DNA of 6,506 nucleotides from Bacillota bacterium (GTDB taxonomy: Bacteria > Bacillota > DTU030 > DUMP01): contig JAAYHG010000196.1 in the NCBI GenBank assembly GCA_012735455.1, positions 1-6,506 of the forward strand, read 5' to 3'. Of the stretch, positions 5,594 to 6,506 are shown piece by piece (within the stretch, counting starts at the first letter, position 1; the number at the start of each line of letters is the position of its first letter). The notes under the pieces are model-generated. The model was not told the DNA's origin, made no database searches, and saw nothing but the letters and a program-made list of their open reading frames with translations. Made by a program: the position numbers and the translations under genes.

Positions 5594-6506
5594 ATGTCAC
5601 CGAAGGTTGTTGTGGCGCTGCTTTATGTGATCACCGTGTGGGGCGGATCCTTCCCTGTGGCCAAGCTGGCTCTCAGCCAGATAAGTCCCATAAACCTGGC
5701 CACGGTGCGCTTCACTGTGGCCAGCATCCTCTTTATTCCTGTGCTCCTCCTGAGCCAAAAGCGTCGGGGCGAGCCACTGCCGATCCCCAAGGGAAGGGAC
5801 ATTCTTGCCCTGAACGGGCTAGCCCTTCTCGGCGTTACCACCTATTTTATGGTGCAGTACACGGCTGTGAGCCTTACCACCGCTTCTAATGCAGGGCTCA
5901 TTGTGGCCATCTCACCCCTCTTTGCCGCTTTGTTTGCAGCCCTGTTTTTTCATGAGCCCCTGACCACCCGTAAACTTTTGGGTATAGCTCTTGCTATCCT
6001 TGGTGTGGCAACTGTCAGCAGCCGCGGTACCTTCGAGTTTTCTTTTGGCAACAAGAGCATGACAGGCGACCTGCTCATGGTGGTGAACGCTTTGTGTTGG
6101 GCGTTGTTTTCTATTCTTGGCAAAAAGATGATGCAACGGTACTCGCCCCTGGTCACCACTTTTTACATCACCATTTTTGGTACCCTCTGGTTTTATCCAA
6201 TGGCTCTTCCTCTGGGGGTCCTACAGAAGGCGGCAAACCTTAACGCTGCGGGCTGGGCTGCGGTGGTGTTTCTTGGAGCCTTTTGCTCTGTAGCTGCCTA
6301 CTACTTTTGGTACTGGGGGCTATCTCAAATGGAGGCCAGCCGGGTGGCTGTGTTTCAGTATCTTCAGCCCCTGGTTTCGTTTGGACTTTCCGCTGTAATG
6401 CTGGGCGAAAAAATCAACCCGGCCACCGTTCTCGGAGCCGTTCTTATTATCTCCGGGGTGATTCTTGTCACACGCGCGCCGCAGGTTCAAATAGAGAGCA
6501 AGGTAC
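5594..6506 (+). CDS. EamA/DMT-family transporter (3' end outside window)
   Basis: An open frame from the ATG at 5594 reaches the right edge without a stop, giving 304 residues; family members are usually about 290-320, so only a few residues are probably missing. AAGGGGG at 5581-5587, 6 bases upstream, fixes the start. The protein is almost wholly hydrophobic, with two EamA repeats (about 5-143 and 157-293) of five helices each. Family hallmarks are WGGSFPVAK (16-24), the SLTTASNAGLIVAISPLF segment (93-110) with FFHEPLT (118-124), and in the second half MEASRVAVFQYLQPLVSF (246-263) with LGEKIN (270-275) and LGAVLIISGVIL (280-291). It is an inner-membrane drug/metabolite-superfamily carrier, probably exporting an amino acid, metabolite or other small molecule. 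The substrate cannot be told from sequence. It is divergent from the PBP gene and has no evident functional tie to it. Confidence 0.93.
   Translation, partial: MSPKVVVALLYVITVWGGSFPVAKLALSQISPINLATVRFTVASILFIPVLLLSQKRRGEPLPIPKGRDILALNGLALLGVTTYFMVQYTAVSLTTASNAGLIVAISPLFAALFAALFFHEPLTTRKLLGIALAILGVATVSSRGTFEFSFGNKSMTGDLLMVVNALCWALFSILGKKMMQRYSPLVTTFYITIFGTLWFYPMALPLGVLQKAANLNAAGWAAVVFLGAFCSVAAYYFWYWGLSQMEASRVAVFQYLQPLVSFGLSAVMLGEKINPATVLGAVLIISGVILVTRAPQVQIESKV

Noticed and set aside
1..6506. A novel defence, mobile or RNA-based system
   Set aside because: I looked for transposase or recombinase genes, toxin-antitoxin pairs, CRISPR-like repeats, riboswitch-like leaders and tRNA genes on both strands and saw none; the genes read as ordinary envelope and transport functions.

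Overview
The window looks like a chromosomal segment of an endospore-forming or related Bacillota (Clostridia-like, fairly GC-rich). The clues are a secreted PG_binding_1-LysM-GH18 glycosidase of the spore or cell-wall type, an S-layer homology (SLH) protein, a class A penicillin-binding protein with the cysteine-bearing C-terminal tail common in Bacillota, and strong AGGAGG-type ribosome binding sites. The assignment rests on family content only; no rRNA or other taxonomic marker is present.

Layout. Positions 1-744 (+) hold the C-terminal part of a secreted beta-rich protein whose start lies outside the window. Its stop overlaps the ribosome binding site of a small exported SLH protein (754-1521, +), so the two form an operon. 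A 12-bp perfect hairpin at 1562-1590 separates them from a convergent gene and probably terminates both directions. That gene (1600-3087, -) encodes the GH18 peptidoglycan glycosidase, with its own predicted sigma-A-type promoter (3181-3210). Upstream of it, a class A PBP (3320-5389, -) ends in a separate intrinsic terminator (3242-3283). A 204-bp divergent spacer (5390-5593) follows, with a 9-bp imperfect inverted repeat and no convincing complete promoter. A ten-helix EamA/DMT transporter (5594 onward, +) runs off the right edge without a stop.

How the genes relate. Four of the five genes act at or outside the membrane on the cell envelope: wall polymerisation and cross-linking (PBP), glycan cleavage (GH18), and probable wall anchoring of surface proteins (SLH protein and its operon partner). 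They are separate transcription units, so this is an envelope neighbourhood rather than one pathway. The transporter's substrate cannot be read from the sequence. I found no tRNA, rRNA, CRISPR, insertion sequence or phage element, and no clear sign of a new defence or mobile system. The least explained part is the left-end pair of surface-protein genes.
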